Source: Phycisphaera sp. | Lineage (GTDB): Bacteria > Planctomycetota > Phycisphaerae > Phycisphaerales > Phycisphaeraceae | DNA length: 64,000 nucleotides | Assembly (NCBI GenBank): GCA_016125215.1 | Contig: WGMF01000032.1 | Location: forward strand, 1-64,000 | Direction: 5' to 3' | In this document: in pieces, positions 26,301 to 35,581 of the stretch | Position numbering within the stretch: the stretch's first letter is position 1 | How the letters are laid out: each line of letters opens with the position of its first letter | Made by a program: the position numbers and the translations under genes | Notes under the pieces: generated by a model | The model's input: the letters and a program-made list of their open reading frames with translations, nothing else | The model's database searches: none | What the model was told of the DNA's origin: nothing

Positions 26301-28574
26301 TCATGTCGGTGAAGGCGCGAAGGCCGCGATGCCCAGCAGCGCCGCGGGGCACCGGCCGTGGACCTCGAAGAGTTCTACCTTGAGTCTGGCCGTCAATAGC
26401 GGCGGATCGAAACGGATCGTGCGCAGCGAGAGGTGCTGGTCCTGCGTGTGGAAGACCGCCGCGCCCCGTTCATCGGTGACACGAAACGCCTTCACGCAAT
26501 AGGGCATCGCACGGTCGGGGTGCTGCATCAGGGCCGACTCGACCGAGTGGTCGTAATCGCAATCGAAGAAGAGGTCGAGCCGGGCCACGGTCGCGGGTTC
26601 GTGCCAGATGAGCGTGACGGAGGGTTGGGGGTCATCGAGGTCCGCGACCCAGGCGTTTGGTTGACCGGTCGGCCTGCGGGGATGGGTGGCCAGGTTCTTA
26701 GAGTCAAAGGCGTCGATGCCCGGCTCGATGCGCATGGCCCAGTTGTGCCCCGCCGGCCGACGCGCGGGGGTCCAGAACTCGAACGACTCGACGCCGATGT
26801 CGCCCTCGGGCCTTTGGTCACGCGAATACCTGAGGGAGAGCAAACCCGTCACGCGCACAGGGCTTGTGTGGATCGATACCTCTTCCGCGCCGCGCAGGAT
26901 GACAAAGCCGTAGCGGGGCAGATCGACAGTGGCGTCGAATGCGAGTTGGACACGTTGGTTGGTGCCCGGCTGAAGCGTGAGGTCTTTCGTTACCAGCACC
27001 ACATCCGGCGTGTGGCCCTCAACACGGCTGCACACGCGCAACTCCGCAGTGAGGGTGCAAGCCTCGGGCACGTCAAGCGTAACCGTCATACTCGGCACCT
27101 TGCCGGGCAACAACGGAAGCATCTGCGCCTGACCTTTGCCAACCTTCAACGTGGGCCCGCCGTCGGGCAACCCGCGCAGCACGAGCGTGCTTGACGTTTC
27201 GATCTTCGCCGAGGCACACAGGTCGTCCGGGTCGTCGAGTCGCAGGCGTGGGATGTATTGGCCCACCCGGCGCAAGCGCCTCTGCATCTCCCGCAGCAAC
27301 GCACCGGTTGCAAGGTCGCGCGGGTCTTTGCCCTTCTTCATGCAGATCGCCGCGGCCACACCGACCGCCTGTGCCCCGTGCGCGCAGGTGCCCATGACCC
27401 TCGTCGAGCCGAACGCCGCGTGCGTCGCGCTGATGATCCGCCCTGCCAGGAAAAGATTGCGGATGTTTCGGCTGTACAGGCATCGGTATGGGATCGGGTA
27501 GACGCTCCTGGCCTGCCAGTGCGTGCAGCCGGCGAACTCGCTGTAAACGCCGTCGGCCGGGTGGAGGTCCAGCGCCCACCCGCCGAAGCTCACGTCGTCT
27601 TCGTGCGTGCGTCCCTCGATCACGTCCTGCTGGCGGAGCATGTAGTCGCCCTCGAAACGCCTGCTCTCACGCTTGCCGGGGATCGTGCTCACCCATTCGA
27701 GCGTGAGGTTGCGCGCGTCGGGAAACTTGCCCGAGTTCTTGATGTAATCCCACACCCCGTACACGACGCGCCACAGTTCCCACTTGATCTTTTCGGTGTC
27801 GTGGACGGTGTCGAGGCGGCCGCCGTATTCGATCCACCAGAGCTGGCACCCCTGCATTGAGGTCTTGAAGCTACGGTAGCGGGGGATGATCTTCTCGATG
27901 TCGCGGTGTGCGAAACTCGGCGGAACATAATCCACGGGCCTGCCCAGGTCTTTGGAATAGAAATACATCGAGTGGCCCAGCAGTTCACCGTAAGCCTCGC
28001 CCGGCGCGAACTTCTCGCCGAACTCCGCGACCGACTCGGCGCCCATCCGGAACGCCGCGCCACTGAGGAACCCGACGACGCCATCGCCCGAGGCGTCGCA
28101 GAACAGCGGGGCGGCGATTTCGTAGCGTGTCGAGTTCTGGCTGCAGTAGCCCGTGACCGAGGCGATGGTGTCCGCGTCGCGCTTGGTTACGCCGTCCACC
28201 GCGGTGTTGAGCAGCAGGGTGAGATTCGGCTCAGCCAGCGCCTTATCGAGCAACAGCGCGTCGAACCGGTGGGGGTTGTTGTCGGGGTTGACGAAAAGAT
28301 TCTCGATGAGGATCTCATCGATGACGCCGCCCTCGCGTGCCCAACGGTTGTTGTTGCCCATGTGCGCGGTAGCGCCGAGCGTCCACAGCCGGACCTCGCT
28401 CGACGCGTTGCCGCCGAGCACCGGGCGGTCCTGTACCAGCGCCACGCGCAGCCCCTGCCTCGCCGCTGCGACCGCGCCGCACAAACCCGCAAGGCCGCCG
28501 CCGACCACGACAAGATCCGTATCGATTTTTTCTGTGCGCAACGATCTCAAATCGGTGGAAGGCTCTGTCTTCAT
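26301..28574 (-). CDS. FAD-dependent oxidoreductase, large planctomycete type
   Basis: 757 residues. The N-terminal dinucleotide-binding motif GGGLAGLCGAVAAARQG (about 25-41) and PVLGGNASSEVRLW are those of the FAD_oxidored family. LFCDASGDGVVGFL and a C-terminal FAD motif (NLFLAGRIISATHAAFGSTR) follow. The last 280 residues look like beta-sandwich accessory domains. Homologous proteins are abundant in planctomycetes, often by carbohydrate genes, with unknown substrates. There is no signal peptide. It is upstream of and co-directional with the ThuA-like gene. Confidence 0.85.
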   Translation of the reverse strand: MKTEPSTDLRSLRTEKIDTDLVVVGGGLAGLCGAVAAARQGLRVALVQDRPVLGGNASSEVRLWTLGATAHMGNNNRWAREGGVIDEILIENLFVNPDNNPHRFDALLLDKALAEPNLTLLLNTAVDGVTKRDADTIASVTGYCSQNSTRYEIAAPLFCDASGDGVVGFLSGAAFRMGAESVAEFGEKFAPGEAYGELLGHSMYFYSKDLGRPVDYVPPSFAHRDIEKIIPRYRSFKTSMQGCQLWWIEYGGRLDTVHDTEKIKWELWRVVYGVWDYIKNSGKFPDARNLTLEWVSTIPGKRESRRFEGDYMLRQQDVIEGRTHEDDVSFGGWALDLHPADGVYSEFAGCTHWQARSVYPIPYRCLYSRNIRNLFLAGRIISATHAAFGSTRVMGTCAHGAQAVGVAAAICMKKGKDPRDLATGALLREMQRRLRRVGQYIPRLRLDDPDDLCASAKIETSSTLVLRGLPDGGPTLKVGKGQAQMLPLLPGKVPSMTVTLDVPEACTLTAELRVCSRVEGHTPDVVLVTKDLTLQPGTNQRVQLAFDATVDLPRYGFVILRGAEEVSIHTSPVRVTGLLSLRYSRDQRPEGDIGVESFEFWTPARRPAGHNWAMRIEPGIDAFDSKNLATHPRRPTGQPNAWVADLDDPQPSVTLIWHEPATVARLDLFFDCDYDHSVESALMQHPDRAMPYCVKAFRVTDERGAAVFHTQDQHLSLRTIRFDPPLLTARLKVELFEVHGRCPAALLGIAAFAPSPT

Positions 28575-28634
28575 GGTGTGCAGCCGTGTGGGTCACGGGT
28601 CTTGCACAGAGTATCCCCGAATATTGTCTGTCGG

Positions 28635-28994
28635 TCACGCCGCGTCGCGGTCTTCCTGCAATTCGTCGCTCAGCACACCCTCCCACATCGGCACGCCCGC
28701 CATGTGGCCGGCTTTGGCCAGCATATGCGAGCCCACCGGGTTGGCGACGAACTGGAACGCGATGACAAGGACAAAGCGCGTCACGATCCCCGTGACCGTC
28801 GCGTCGGGGTGGGTGCTCAGGTTGAACGCCGCGGCGATGAGCAGGCCCGTGATCCCCAGCGTCACGCCCTTGGTCGCCGCGTGCATGCGGTGGTAGAGAT
28901 CGGGCAACCGCAGCAACCCGACCACGCCCAAGCTCATAAAGACCAGCCCGAACGCCAGCCAGAAGATCGTCATGATGTCGAGGAAGATTTGCAT
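28635..28994 (-). CDS. mrpG: Mrp cation/proton antiporter subunit G
   Basis: 119 residues with three membrane helices and the family phrase GLLRLPDLYHRMHAATKG. Subunit G is the last of the seven-subunit Mrp (Mnh) Na+/H+ antiporter complex. The gene ends the operon and is separated from mrpF by 122 bases containing repeat D. Confidence 0.93.
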   Translation of the reverse strand: MQIFLDIMTIFWLAFGLVFMSLGVVGLLRLPDLYHRMHAATKGVTLGITGLLIAAAFNLSTHPDATVTGIVTRFVLVIAFQFVANPVGSHMLAKAGHMAGVPMWEGVLSDELQEDRDAA

Positions 28995-29027
28995 GGTAGA
29001 TCTGAACGATCCTTCACAAAGACCCTT

Positions 29028-29119
29028 TTACCGCGGAGATCGCAGAGAACGCGGAGAAGAAAAGTGATTGGGTTTGTTCATTCATGGTTTCTCTGCGTTC
29101 TCTGCGATCTCCGCGGTTA
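29028..29119. repeat. Inverted repeat, copy D (CCGCGGAGATCGCAGAG type)
   Basis: Left arm TACCGCGGAGATCGCAGAG and right arm ending CTGCGATCTCCGCGGTTA are nearly perfect inverted copies of about 30 bases, forming a hairpin of about 90 bases. The last bases supply the TAA stop of mrpF. It lies inside the mrp operon, between F and G. Confidence 0.85.
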
Positions 29120-29494
29120 TTGGCTTTCGGGTTTGATACCCGTCTGGATTGTGCGTTTCTTCACGTGTGGCCGACCGATGTAGAACGCCATCGCCACCGT
29201 ACCGGCGAACGACAGCAGGCTCAGCACGAGGACGCCGTCGATGAAGTAGAGCACCCTGAAGCGCATCGCCAGGAGGATGACCATCCCGATGAGCGTGACG
29301 GCGAAGGTGTCGACCGCCAGCGCACGGTCGGCCAGCGACGGGCCGCGCAGTGTCCGGACGACGCACATGAGCATGCAGCCGGCCAGCGCGACGATCCCGA
29401 CCAGCAGCGCCGCGTCGACGATCGGGTTGTTGCCCGCGTCGGTGTGGACCGCCTGATTGGCCGCGGCCAGTGTGAATGTGATCGGCGTCAACAT
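29117..29494 (-). CDS. mrpF: Mrp cation/proton antiporter subunit F
   Basis: 125 residues with three membrane helices and RGPSLADRALAVDTF, the conserved MnhF segment with its buried Asp. It starts on the last base of mrpE (one-base overlap), so translation is coupled. The C-terminal extension KKRTIQTGIKPESQ ends in the stop codon provided by repeat D. Confidence 0.93.
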   Translation of the reverse strand: MLTPITFTLAAANQAVHTDAGNNPIVDAALLVGIVALAGCMLMCVVRTLRGPSLADRALAVDTFAVTLIGMVILLAMRFRVLYFIDGVLVLSLLSFAGTVAMAFYIGRPHVKKRTIQTGIKPESQ

Positions 29495-29967
29495 TACTCG
29501 AACACCTCCGCCATCAACCGTTCGCGCAATTCGTCGAGGTCTTTCATCGCCGCGAACGGGTCCTTGGCGTACATGCAGTGGACGTAGAGGAAGCGGTTGT
29601 CGTCGCTGATGTCGACGCTCAGCGTGCCGGGCGTAAGTGTGATGGCGCTGGCGAGCGTCGTGATCTGGATCGGCGTCATCCCCTCGACCTCGTAGCGTAA
29701 CAGACGGGGCGTCATGTTGAAGCGCGGCGTGATGATTTCATACGCCACCTGCAGGTTCGCCTTGACCAGGATCTTGATGAAGTAACAGAAGAACCAGGCG
29801 AGCTTCCACAGGCGTTTGCCGTAGGTCACGCCGTGGATCGAGCGGGTATAAAGCCCGATGAGCAGGTAGGCCACAACCAGGCCCGCAACGAGCGTCCAAC
29901 TGTCGAACGACCCCCACATGAACATCCACGCGACGGCCAACAGCACGTTGAGGAGCAAGAGGTTCAT
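29494..29967 (-). CDS. mrpE: Mrp cation/proton antiporter subunit E
   Basis: 157 residues of the MnhE family: two or three N-terminal membrane helices, then a cytoplasmic domain with LRYEVEGMTPIQITTLASAITLTPGTLSVDI, its most conserved part. It overlaps mrpD by 4 bases. It is required for assembly or activity of the complex. Confidence 0.94.
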   Translation of the reverse strand: MNLLLLNVLLAVAWMFMWGSFDSWTLVAGLVVAYLLIGLYTRSIHGVTYGKRLWKLAWFFCYFIKILVKANLQVAYEIITPRFNMTPRLLRYEVEGMTPIQITTLASAITLTPGTLSVDISDDNRFLYVHCMYAKDPFAAMKDLDELRERLMAEVFE

Positions 29968-31613
29968 CGCACGCCCTCCGTGTCCATCGTCAGCCGTGAC
30001 GCCTGCAAACGTGATGCCTCGATCTCACGGATGCGCTCCTTGCCCAGAACCGCCTCGATGTAAGGCTCGGGGTTGACCAGGGATTGGGCCGCGAGCGTCG
30101 AGATGTCGAGGTATTTTTGTGCGCCCAGCCCCATCGAGAGCGACACGCCGACCAGCAACACCACCGCGACCATGCCCCCCGCGATGCGCGGTCTCTCGTG
30201 CATCAAGCCCTCGGAGATTGCCCGCCGCATGTCCGCTTTTTCCAAAGAAACTTCCGGGGCGGGGGACCAGAAACCATAGCTCCAGATCTTGAGCATCGAG
30301 AGCAGCGTGAACAAACTCGTGAGGATGGCAAAGGTCATCACGACCCAGCGCTCCTGCGTGATCGCTTCGCGGATGAGCACGAACTTCCCGAAGAAGCCCG
30401 AGAGCGGGGGCAGGCCGGCCAGTGACATTGCGGCGATCATGAAGAGTGTTGCCAGCCACGGCGCTTTCTTGAGCAGTCCGCCGATGCGGTCCAGATCGTC
30501 GCTGCCCGCGTGCGTCTGCATCAATCCGCCGCAGAGGAAGAGGCAGCACTTGACCGCCATGTTGTGGATGACAAAGAAGATCGCCCCCGCCACAGCCAGT
30601 TCCTTGCTGCCGGTCGCGGCGCCGATCGTCATGCCCATGCCGATGCCCATGACCATGTACCCGACCTGCGAGATGATGTGGATCGAGAGGATGCGTCGGA
30701 CCGTGTGCATCGACACCGCGCCCAGCACACCCAGGAACATCGTCACCCCCGCCGAGATCATGAGCACCGGCACGAGCACCTGCGACACCTCTTGCGATGG
30801 CCCGAAGATCATTACGAAGACGCGGATGAGCACGTAGGCCCCGACCTTGGTGAGCAGCGCCGCAAACAGCCCGACGATCCCGGCAGGCAGCGTGTGGTAC
30901 GCATCGGGCAGCCAGAACCACAGGGGGAAGATGGCGGTCTTGCCGCCGAACACCACGAGCAGCAGGGCGATGACGGGGATCGAGCTTTTAGGCAGCGTGC
31001 CCATCATGGCCATGCGTGACATGTCCGCCATGTTGAGCGTGCCCAGTTGTCCATACAACCAGCCCAGCGCGGTGACGAAGAGCGTCGACCCGAGCAGGTT
31101 GAGCAGGATGTATTTGTAGGCTTGACGGACCTGCTCGCGTGTCGTACCGACGACAAAGAGCACGTACGACGCCATGAGCATGATCTCGAAGGCGACGAAG
31201 AGGTTGAACAGGTCGCCGGTGATAAAGGCCCACTGCACACCCATCATCAGCAAGTGGAAGAGCGCATAGAAATACCCGCCGGCGAACCGCGTCGGCAGTT
31301 GCGTCGAACAGTAGATGAACACCGCCACGCAGGTGACCGACGACACCGTGAGCATGATGGCCGAGAGCGGGTCGACGACGATGGTGATGCCAAAGGGAGC
31401 CGGCCAGTTGCCCATCTGACTCGTGAGGATACGTGATACCGCGTCGGGGGCCGTGACCACCGTGGCCAGCGCCCAGGCTGCGCACGCCGCGTTGGCCAGT
31501 AGAAACAGGAGTCCTACCACACGCTGTGCCTGTTTGAAACTGTGCAGCAGGACCGACACGATGCCCGCGGCCATCGGGAGGATCACAAACAGGATGATGA
31601 GGTGGGGGTTCAT
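29964..31613 (-). CDS. mrpD: Mrp cation/proton antiporter subunit D
   Basis: 549 residues with about 14 membrane helices, homologous to NuoN/NuoM of complex I. Conserved stretches are WAFITGDLFNLFVAFEIMLMASYVL (membrane Glu), FPLWFWLPDAYHTLPAGI and HNMAVKCCLFLCGG. It forms one of two proton/cation channel subunits. It is separated from mrpC by 233 bases filled by repeat E, an odd break in an otherwise overlapping operon. The last 60 residues are hydrophilic. Confidence 0.96.
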   Translation of the reverse strand: MNPHLIILFVILPMAAGIVSVLLHSFKQAQRVVGLLFLLANAACAAWALATVVTAPDAVSRILTSQMGNWPAPFGITIVVDPLSAIMLTVSSVTCVAVFIYCSTQLPTRFAGGYFYALFHLLMMGVQWAFITGDLFNLFVAFEIMLMASYVLFVVGTTREQVRQAYKYILLNLLGSTLFVTALGWLYGQLGTLNMADMSRMAMMGTLPKSSIPVIALLLVVFGGKTAIFPLWFWLPDAYHTLPAGIVGLFAALLTKVGAYVLIRVFVMIFGPSQEVSQVLVPVLMISAGVTMFLGVLGAVSMHTVRRILSIHIISQVGYMVMGIGMGMTIGAATGSKELAVAGAIFFVIHNMAVKCCLFLCGGLMQTHAGSDDLDRIGGLLKKAPWLATLFMIAAMSLAGLPPLSGFFGKFVLIREAITQERWVVMTFAILTSLFTLLSMLKIWSYGFWSPAPEVSLEKADMRRAISEGLMHERPRIAGGMVAVVLLVGVSLSMGLGAQKYLDISTLAAQSLVNPEPYIEAVLGKERIREIEASRLQASRLTMDTEGVR

Positions 31614-31642
31614 GGTTTGGGCTTATCCAACGATCCGATCCG

Positions 31643-31834
31643 TAACCGCAGATTGCGCAAATTTACGCAGATTCAAAGCTAAGACAAAAGGCAGGGAACA
31701 AACCACCGCGACACCGAGATCACCGAGAGAACCATCGGATATCACCCTGTTCTGCATCTTTGCCTTTCTCGGTGTCCTCGGTGTCTCGGTGGTTCATTCC
31801 GTTTCTCTTCTGCGCAATCCGCGTAGCCTGCGGA
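31643..31834. repeat. Double nested inverted repeat, copy E
   Basis: Two hairpins are nested. The outer one pairs TAACCGCAGATTGCGCAAAT (from 31643) with TGCGCAATCCGCGTAGCCTGCGG (to 31834). The inner one pairs ACCACCGCGACACCGAGATC (about 31700) with CTCGGTGTCTCGGTGGTTCA (to 31796). It looks like one element inserted within another, between mrpC and mrpD. Confidence 0.82.
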
Positions 31835-31846
31835 TACTTTCCACGT

Positions 31847-32191
31847 TCAGTGCGATTGCTCCTCCGCCAGTTCGGAGAGTTCGAGGGTTTCTTGTCTCCG
31901 CCATGTGAGCACGAGCAGCGTCAACAGGAACGCCTGCACCGCGAAGCCGATGACGATGGCGGTGAGGATCAATGCCTGGGGCAATGGGTCGACGTAACGC
32001 GACAGGGCGCTGCCGTCGAGCACGGGGGGGATCAGCCCGACGGGAGATCGGCTGGACGCGAGGATGGCCAGGTTCGCGCCGTGACCGAGCAGGAAGACGC
32101 CCATGCACACGCCCTTAAGCTCTCGGCCTAACATCATGTAAGCCGAGCAGGCAAAGATCAGGCCCACGAGGATGGCGGTCAGGACGGTCAC
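31847..32191 (-). CDS. mrpC: Mrp cation/proton antiporter subunit C
   Basis: 114 residues, three membrane helices, NuoK-like: SAYMMLGRELKGVCMGVFLLGHGANLAIL, then DPLPQALILTAIVIGFAVQAFLL. It overlaps mrpB by 4 bases. Confidence 0.95.
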   Translation of the reverse strand: MTVLTAILVGLIFACSAYMMLGRELKGVCMGVFLLGHGANLAILASSRSPVGLIPPVLDGSALSRYVDPLPQALILTAIVIGFAVQAFLLTLLVLTWRRQETLELSELAEEQSH

Positions 32192-32631
32192 CGCGAGGAG
32201 CCCTCCTTGTCCGGTTCTTCCGTCTCGATGCTCAGGGCATCGATCATGCCGACGACGACGCCGGTCACCACGAGCATGACGCCCAGGTCAAACACCATGA
32301 CCGTGGCCCACTCGAAATTGTCGAACGCATCGGACAGGTAGCCATGGTTGGAAGTGAAGAAGGGCAGGCCAAAGAACAAAGCCGCCGTACCCGTGCCGAC
32401 GGCACAGAGCAGGCCGATGGCGATCATGGTGCGTTCACGGATGGGCAACATGCGTTCGAGGCTCTTGCCGCCCATCGCCATGCGGTGGACGACGAGGGAG
32501 ACGGAGGCCACGAGACCGCCGACGAACCCGCCGCCGGGCGTCTGGTGGCCCTTGAAGTAGATGAAGAACGCGAACAGCAGCCCGAGTGGGACGATGAAGC
32601 GCGACGCTGTGCGGAGGATGGTCGTGCTCAT
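32188..32631 (-). CDS. mrpB: Mrp cation/proton antiporter subunit B
   Basis: 147 residues of the MnhB family with four membrane helices. FIYFKGHQTPGGGFVGGLVAS is its signature. It starts within the end of mrpA (4-base overlap) and overlaps mrpC by 4 bases, so A-B-C are translationally coupled. Confidence 0.95.
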   Translation of the reverse strand: MSTTILRTASRFIVPLGLLFAFFIYFKGHQTPGGGFVGGLVASVSLVVHRMAMGGKSLERMLPIRERTMIAIGLLCAVGTGTAALFFGLPFFTSNHGYLSDAFDNFEWATVMVFDLGVMLVVTGVVVGMIDALSIETEEPDKEGSSR

Positions 32632-35402
32632 GTCGGCGAACCCTCCGTGACAAGCTCGCGATCGTCTTCGGGGTCTTCACTTGGATCGTTTCGTTCGACG
32701 CTCTTGTTGGGCTGTGAGGCTTGATGATTCCCCTTCCGGGGGTGTCGGCGGAGCAGCGTCCAGACGCCCATGGCCGCCAGGCCCAGCACGGTGATCTCGC
32801 CCATGGTGTCGAAACCACGGAAGTCGACGAGGATGACGTTGACGACGTTGGCCCCACCGCCACCTTTGTGAAGTGTTACAGAGGGATCACCCCGAGTTTC
32901 CGGTGCGTCTTCGTGAGAACTTCCGGGGGTGCCGTAGCCCGTGCGGTGCGCGACGCCTCGGTCCACCACGCCACCGTAGACTTGTTCGGGTTCGACTTCC
33001 AAGGTGTCTTGGGAGTGGTAGCTGTTGCGGAGGAAGTATTCGCCGAGGTTGGCCAGGTTCACGCCCTCCCGCGTGGTGTAAGGCATGGTTGGCTGGTGGC
33101 CAACGGAACTCGTCAAAGTGAGCCAGAACGATGCGATGCCTATCGCTGCCGCGATGAGCAAGCGAATGGGCACATAGATCGGCTTGCCCACCTTGCGGTC
33201 GGGCAGCAGACTGAGTACGAGCAGGAACAGGATCAACGAAACAATTTCAATACTGATCTGCGTCAGTGCCAGGTCGGGGGCTTGATACAAGTAATAGACC
33301 GCTGTGACCGAAAAGCCGGCTGTACCCAGGACGAGCACGCGGGCGGCACGGTCCTTGACGATAGGCATGAGCACGGTGGCGACGGCCACGATGGTCACGA
33401 TCAGGTAGCCCGGCAATAGGTCGCCCACCGGTTCGAGCACCGCGCCGGTCGGCCAACGGATCAACTCGGGATGGAAGCTCACCGCCCAGGCAAAAAGGGC
33501 AAATATGCCGAGTGTTACCGCCCCGACGTAGAACCCCGCGTGGCCCCTCTGGACCAGTCCGAAGGCCCACGGTCCGAGTTTCTTGGTCACACCGGTGTAA
33601 AAACCGGGGTACAGGTGGTCGAACGGGTCGGCGTAAATTTTTCGGAGCACGGGCGAAAGCCCCAGCCCCATGCCGAGAACGACGCACGCCAAACTCATGT
33701 ATACCGGGGGCGTCGAGAAACTCGGGATCATGGGGAAATGCTCGAAATAGTATTTCGAGGGTTCAAGCCAGCCAAATAGTAATTCATAAGCGCCGGGGAC
33801 CAGGCCACAGATGAATTGAAAGGCGACGATGACCGCCCCCGGTATCCACAAAAACGCGGGCCAGAGGCCGGTCTCATGGCTGTGCCCGTCGTGTGCGTGC
33901 GCGTGACCGGTGTGCGCGTGACCATTTCCATTGCCGTGGCCGTGTGCCGCTTCGTGAACGTGCGTGTGAATCTCGGGCCGGGCTGTGAGCGTGGTGAAGA
34001 GGCGTGTAAAGATGGCGACGTTGAACATGCCCGTGGCAATCCCGGCCGCGAAGAGGGGCCAGAACCATGCGCTGTGCGTGGCCTCGTAACCGTGATAAAT
34101 CTGGTAAAAAAAGAACTCTTTGGCGGTGAAGGAGAGCGTGCCGGGGAACGCGGCCAGGGCAAACGCGGCCGCGAGCAGCACGGTCGTCATGATCCGACTC
34201 GTGCGGTCGCGCCAGAAGAACCCGCGTAGTTCGGGGAGTTGTCTTGAAGCGACGTGCCCGATGGCCCCGGCGAGGATGAACAGCGGTGCCTTGTAGAAGG
34301 CGTGGTTGAGGATTTGAGTCACATCCCAGATCAGGTTCGGTTGCCCCAGGGCCGCGGCCAGTCCCTCGGCCCCGTGCTCGCCGTGCGCCCCGATGTGTTC
34401 CGCCCCGCTCCCGGTGGCGTGGTGGGCCACGAAGTTATACGCGCTCAAACCATACATACAGATGAGCAGTCCGAGTTGGCTGACGGTCGTGTAGGCAAAG
34501 ATCTGTTTGAGGTCTTCCTTACGCAGGGCGATGTAGGCCCCGTAGACCATGGTGATCGCGCCGATGGGGATGATGAGCTTGGGCCAGAGGGGAACCGCCG
34601 CGGCGAGGATGGGCCAGAGGCGTCCGGTGAGGTAGACGCCGGCCTTGACCATGGTGGCGGAGTGGAGATAAGCGGACACGGGCGTCGGGGCTGCCATGGC
34701 CCCGGGAAGCCAGAAATGAAGCGGGAATTGGGCACTTTTGGCCATCGCCCCGATGAAGATCAACACAAAAGCCGTGGTGGTCAGGCCATCCCCATGGACG
34801 CCTTGTTCAAGCAGGCCCGAGTAGGTCCATTGCCCGGTGTGTGCCCCGAGCAGGATCAGCCCGCCCATCATCGCCAACCCGCCCATCGCGGTGGTGACGA
34901 AGGCCTGCATTGCTTTTTTCACCGCCGCCGGGTCGTCGCGTTCCCAGCCAATCAATAGAAACGATGAAATCGACGTCATCTCCCAGAACAGGAGCATGAG
35001 CATGAAATTATCGGACAGCGCCACGCCGAGCATCGCGGTCATGAAGAGCAAGAGCGTCGGGTAAAAGCGGTAGAGGCTGTCGCGGTCCGGCCCGAAATAC
35101 GCCCGGGCGTAGAGCACGATGAGCAAGCCGATGCACGCCACGAGCAGCGCGAAGAACAACCCGAGTTTGTCTGGGTTGAGTGCGAGCTCGAGCTTGACGG
35201 TCGGCATCCACTCGACGGCGGGGGGGATCGAGCCCGTTCCGTGCGTGGCGATGTGCGACCCGATGAGCCAGATGGCGACCATCGGCCCGGCCAGAGCGAT
35301 GGCGACACGCAGCCCGATAATACGCCTCGGGACAATCAGGCTGACCAGCCCACAGACAAGCGGGGCAAAGATCGCAGTGGTGAGTAACCAGACCGGTGCC
35401 AT
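32628..35402 (-). CDS. mrpA: Mrp cation/proton antiporter subunit A
   Basis: The largest Mrp subunit, NuoL-like, with about 20 membrane helices: FWEMTSISSFLLIGWE, FPLHFWLPGAMAAPTPVSAYLHSATMVKAG, and a C-terminal MrpB-like part with VNVILVDFRGFDTMGEITVLG. The ATG at 35402 has GGAGG just upstream and gives 924 residues; an ATG at 35462 would add 20 mostly hydrophilic residues. A His/Gly-rich loop of about 33 residues at roughly 475-507 and a polar loop before the last domain are unusual. It drives Na+ export by proton uptake. Confidence 0.96.
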   Translation of the reverse strand: MAPVWLLTTAIFAPLVCGLVSLIVPRRIIGLRVAIALAGPMVAIWLIGSHIATHGTGSIPPAVEWMPTVKLELALNPDKLGLFFALLVACIGLLIVLYARAYFGPDRDSLYRFYPTLLLFMTAMLGVALSDNFMLMLLFWEMTSISSFLLIGWERDDPAAVKKAMQAFVTTAMGGLAMMGGLILLGAHTGQWTYSGLLEQGVHGDGLTTTAFVLIFIGAMAKSAQFPLHFWLPGAMAAPTPVSAYLHSATMVKAGVYLTGRLWPILAAAVPLWPKLIIPIGAITMVYGAYIALRKEDLKQIFAYTTVSQLGLLICMYGLSAYNFVAHHATGSGAEHIGAHGEHGAEGLAAALGQPNLIWDVTQILNHAFYKAPLFILAGAIGHVASRQLPELRGFFWRDRTSRIMTTVLLAAAFALAAFPGTLSFTAKEFFFYQIYHGYEATHSAWFWPLFAAGIATGMFNVAIFTRLFTTLTARPEIHTHVHEAAHGHGNGNGHAHTGHAHAHDGHSHETGLWPAFLWIPGAVIVAFQFICGLVPGAYELLFGWLEPSKYYFEHFPMIPSFSTPPVYMSLACVVLGMGLGLSPVLRKIYADPFDHLYPGFYTGVTKKLGPWAFGLVQRGHAGFYVGAVTLGIFALFAWAVSFHPELIRWPTGAVLEPVGDLLPGYLIVTIVAVATVLMPIVKDRAARVLVLGTAGFSVTAVYYLYQAPDLALTQISIEIVSLILFLLVLSLLPDRKVGKPIYVPIRLLIAAAIGIASFWLTLTSSVGHQPTMPYTTREGVNLANLGEYFLRNSYHSQDTLEVEPEQVYGGVVDRGVAHRTGYGTPGSSHEDAPETRGDPSVTLHKGGGGANVVNVILVDFRGFDTMGEITVLGLAAMGVWTLLRRHPRKGNHQASQPNKSVERNDPSEDPEDDRELVTEGSPT

Positions 35403-35581
35403 GAGCCTCCATGCGATGTTCCGCGACAGCCCAATCCAGCCGTCACGGGCTACGGATGTCATCGGTCGATAGGCGTTGCCTACTCAAACAACAGCGATCT
35501 GTCTGGCTGCCCCCGTTTCGGGCAGTCGAGCGTATCGCCGGGGCATGATAGGACCCAAACGACCCTGATCGACCCGAGAGT

